Of a stretch of DNA of 64,000 nt, positions 61,910-64,000 are shown in pieces (position 1 is the stretch's first letter; every line of letters begins with the position of its first letter). Source of the DNA: Nitzschia sp. DOCU1 (taxonomy: Eukaryota > Bacillariophyta > Bacillariophyceae > Bacillariales > Bacillariaceae). The stretch covers positions 3,115,352-3,179,351 of the forward strand of contig OX595988.1 of assembly GCA_951394045.1 (NCBI GenBank). Direction: 5' to 3'. The notes beneath the pieces are model-generated. The model saw nothing but the letters and a program-made list of their open reading frames with translations. It was not told the DNA's origin and searched no databases. A program made the translations under genes and the position numbers.

Positions 61910-63970
61910 ATGCTAGAAGTCGCAGTAATTGGAGCCGGCGCTTCCGCGTTGGCGGCTTGCCGCCACTTGATCGGGCAAGGTCTCCGGCCGAGCATCTTTG
62001 AAGCCGCCAAGACCTTGGGAGGCGCCTGGTCTTCTTCTGCTTCACCTTCTGGGGGGAACGGAAAAATGTGGAACGGCTTGACCACGAATTTATCCAAGCA
62101 CACCTGTCGGTTTTCCGAATGGCCCTGGCCTGACGAAACTCCAACCTTTCCATCGGCAGTCGATATGGGTCGTTATCTGGAGTCTTATGCTGAGCACTTT
62201 TTGGATCCATCTTGTTTTCAATATCAATGTCAAGTGACAAATATCGAGTCGCTGGATGGTGGCCCTGGATACCGGGTGGAATGGACGGATCTGTCGACGT
62301 CTTCCAAGCATTCCAAGGAATTTGAAGGAGTGGTGGTAGCCACTGGATTTTTCTCCAAGCCCCATTTTCCCAAGGGCGTGGCGAGCTATGCCACAGACTC
62401 TAAGATTCGAAAGAAACTATTACATGCATCTGAATATGAATCTCCGGGGGCGTTTACTGATCAAACTGTGGCGGTAGTAGGAGCGTCCTTTTCAGCCCTC
62501 GAGATTGCCGTCGACGTTGCTACGACGGCGAAGCGTGTCGTGCATGTTGTGCCGTCTGGCGGAATTCCTTGGGTCCTTCCTCGATACGTCCCATACACGT
62601 CCAAGGAAACGGACTCTACTCGCCCTTTGACAACGACCATACTGCCCGTCGACTTGGCCTTGTATCGGCGCTCGAAAGACGCACCTCAGCTTCCCGAGAT
62701 GATCCATATGACACCCGACATGTCCCAGGCCCGGCACAGCTTTTTATATTCCATTTGTGGTAAACGTCAAGCATCTAGCCCATTAGGAATTCCTGATAAC
62801 TGGGACGAGCCTCCTCGGGTAGCGATTTCGGACTACTATATGGATATGATTTTACAGGGCGACATTGAGGTTATCCATGGCCGATTCAAGGGCCTTAGCG
62901 AGGAAAATGACGACGAGATCACTTGGCAGGTGGAGTCCCCCACGGGGCAACCTATTCTTCTCAGGGATATTGACAAGGTGATATGCGGGACGGGTTACGA
63001 GTCCAATCTCCACGAATATCTCTCATCCGACATTTTGACAACGATTGACTATGATCCCAGTGATACATTTTGCCCAATGACCACAAGCTGGGATACACTG
63101 CATCCCAAGCTACCCAATCTATTTTTTTGTGGCATGTATCGAGGACCTTATATGGGTATCATGGAACTACAAGGCCGATTGGCAGCGGAAGTTTTGAGCG
63201 GAAAGGTCACCTTGGACGACTCGACGGTCGAGAATGCGCTGGAGGATTCCCGGCAGATTCGGAACCAACAGCCGCGGCCACAATTTCCCCATTTTGATTA
63301 TTTGGGTTGTATGGATACTCTGACAACAACGGCATTACAATGTAAAGATTTTCCCACTACGAATACGAAAAAAGGCGACATGGTATCGCCTGCCTTTTAC
63401 CAATCGACCGATTCGCATCTGGCCTTGGACGAAGCCGCGCAGATGGAACAACAAGTGGAACAGGGACAAGATGGGAGTCGCATCCCTAGTGTAGTATTGA
63501 GTGCTATCATTGGAGAATGGAATTTCGATCGCAGCATTATACATTTCAGTGACAAGCGACAAGAACGCGTCCATGGGACTGTCAAATACAGCCGCCCTGC
63601 CTTGGATTACGTAGTGTACCGAGAAGATGGATTCTACGAACTCTCACCGAGCAAGACACTCAATGTATTTCGTGAATACGAATATCAAGTTTGTGGTGAT
63701 TGTTTGGAAATCTACTTTGTCGAGCTGGGAGAGCGTGCCCATTTGTTCTTGAGCCTCAAGTTTTCCAAACAAGAAGGTGACTATTGGGTGGCCACGTCGG
63801 ACCATTTGTGCATCAAGGACTTGTACATGGCACGGTTTGAAATTCGATTGGATGGTCTGGCCGCGACGCATTTGCAAATAACATATCGCGTCAAAGGACC
63901 GACCAAGGACTATGAATCGACAACGATTCTGACCCCCAAAACCGCCAAAACTCCAGTGGGCATGTTGTAG
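61910..63970 (+). CDS. Flavin-containing monooxygenase-like protein fused to a C-terminal DUF6314-like domain
   Basis: A 686-residue protein. The FAD Rossmann motif AVIGAGASALA begins at about residue 5, GGAW follows at the usual place, and an ATG motif (VVVATGFFSKP) and the NADPH Rossmann motif VAVVGASFSALE (about 186-197) complete the FMO/NAD(P)H-flavoprotein core (to about 450). The FMO fingerprint is only loosely kept, so the substrate is open (N-, S- or Baeyer-Villiger oxidation). The last part (about 527-680) matches DUF6314: IIGEWNFDRSI, GTVKYS, FREYEYQ, LFLSLKFSK, HLCIKDLYMARFEI and the VKGPTKDYEST end. DUF6314 is a beta-rich domain that also occurs alone. The fusion suggests the DUF6314 part binds the substrate or product of the oxidation. 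No targeting signal; intronless and complete. Confidence 0.88.
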   Translation: MLEVAVIGAGASALAACRHLIGQGLRPSIFEAAKTLGGAWSSSASPSGGNGKMWNGLTTNLSKHTCRFSEWPWPDETPTFPSAVDMGRYLESYAEHFLDPSCFQYQCQVTNIESLDGGPGYRVEWTDLSTSSKHSKEFEGVVVATGFFSKPHFPKGVASYATDSKIRKKLLHASEYESPGAFTDQTVAVVGASFSALEIAVDVATTAKRVVHVVPSGGIPWVLPRYVPYTSKETDSTRPLTTTILPVDLALYRRSKDAPQLPEMIHMTPDMSQARHSFLYSICGKRQASSPLGIPDNWDEPPRVAISDYYMDMILQGDIEVIHGRFKGLSEENDDEITWQVESPTGQPILLRDIDKVICGTGYESNLHEYLSSDILTTIDYDPSDTFCPMTTSWDTLHPKLPNLFFCGMYRGPYMGIMELQGRLAAEVLSGKVTLDDSTVENALEDSRQIRNQQPRPQFPHFDYLGCMDTLTTTALQCKDFPTTNTKKGDMVSPAFYQSTDSHLALDEAAQMEQQVEQGQDGSRIPSVVLSAIIGEWNFDRSIIHFSDKRQERVHGTVKYSRPALDYVVYREDGFYELSPSKTLNVFREYEYQVCGDCLEIYFVELGERAHLFLSLKFSKQEGDYWVATSDHLCIKDLYMARFEIRLDGLAATHLQITYRVKGPTKDYESTTILTPKTAKTPVGML

Positions 63971-64000
63971 GTCTGGGAACTGACATGTATTTATCTACCG

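Noticed and set aside
1..64000. CRISPR arrays, rRNA operons, bacterial operons
   Set aside because: No regularly spaced repeats or rRNA-like stretches were seen, and gene structure (introns, spacing, targeting signals) is eukaryotic.

Overview
This window is nuclear DNA from a eukaryotic microalga, most likely a pennate diatom. No genus is claimed. The reasons are: protein-coding genes on both strands with short GT-AG introns (about 59-127 nt, most with GTAAG donors); N-termini that look like diatom bipartite plastid signals (a signal peptide followed by an Ala-Phe junction) or mitochondrial presequences; and several families known to be multi-copy in diatoms, namely helicase-associated (HA) domain proteins, short LRR proteins and TPR-like proteins with a conserved tail. 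No rRNA, tRNA or CRISPR array was recognised.

Layout. 1-1.8 kb: nothing supportable. 1.8-2.2 kb: small mitochondrial-type membrane protein. 3.9-8.6 kb: four intronless copies of an unrecognised ~115-125 aa family (called RELD here, after its L-T/S-R-E-L start) around one SDR oxidoreductase; two more copies lie at 54.8 and 58.0 kb. 9.2-17.8 kb: makorin-like E3 ligase, CPBP/CAAX protease-like membrane protein, prolidase, histidine acid phosphatase with an altered catalytic motif, and an unknown protein. 17.8-27.1 kb: unknown two-exon gene, five-exon mitochondrial carrier, MOT1 molybdate transporter, glycine-zipper protein, TM/TPR-like protein, class 1A-type dihydroorotate dehydrogenase. 27.3-38.3 kb: TPR-like family protein, MIC60, PI-PLC-X protein, and two HA-domain proteins, the second completed by a newly modelled last exon. 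38.8-44.5 kb: an accessory-looking block with a four-exon unknown gene ending on a fragment of helicase motif VI, a convergent basic unknown gene, and a degraded Helitron (DUF6570-like N-terminus joined to the back half of a Pif1-type helicase). 45.5-57.1 kb: PPR-like mitochondrial protein, LRR protein, GNAT-YCII fusion, SRP68, an acidic type I membrane protein reconstructed across an intron, a RELD copy, frataxin. 58.0-64.0 kb: a RELD copy, a second TPR-like family protein, and a flavin monooxygenase fused to a DUF6314-like domain.

Themes. Housekeeping genes for mitochondria (MIC60, frataxin, carrier, PPR-like) and for ER/secretion (SRP68) are mixed with lineage-specific expansions (RELD, TPR-like, HA-domain) and one transposon-derived block. 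The RELD family is the best candidate for an undescribed system. Intergenic DNA is unusually rich in the palindrome-like motif TACCNGGTA and carries CRE-type TGACGTCA sites in several promoters.

All splice models were made by eye from reading frames and GT-AG sites and have not been checked against transcripts.
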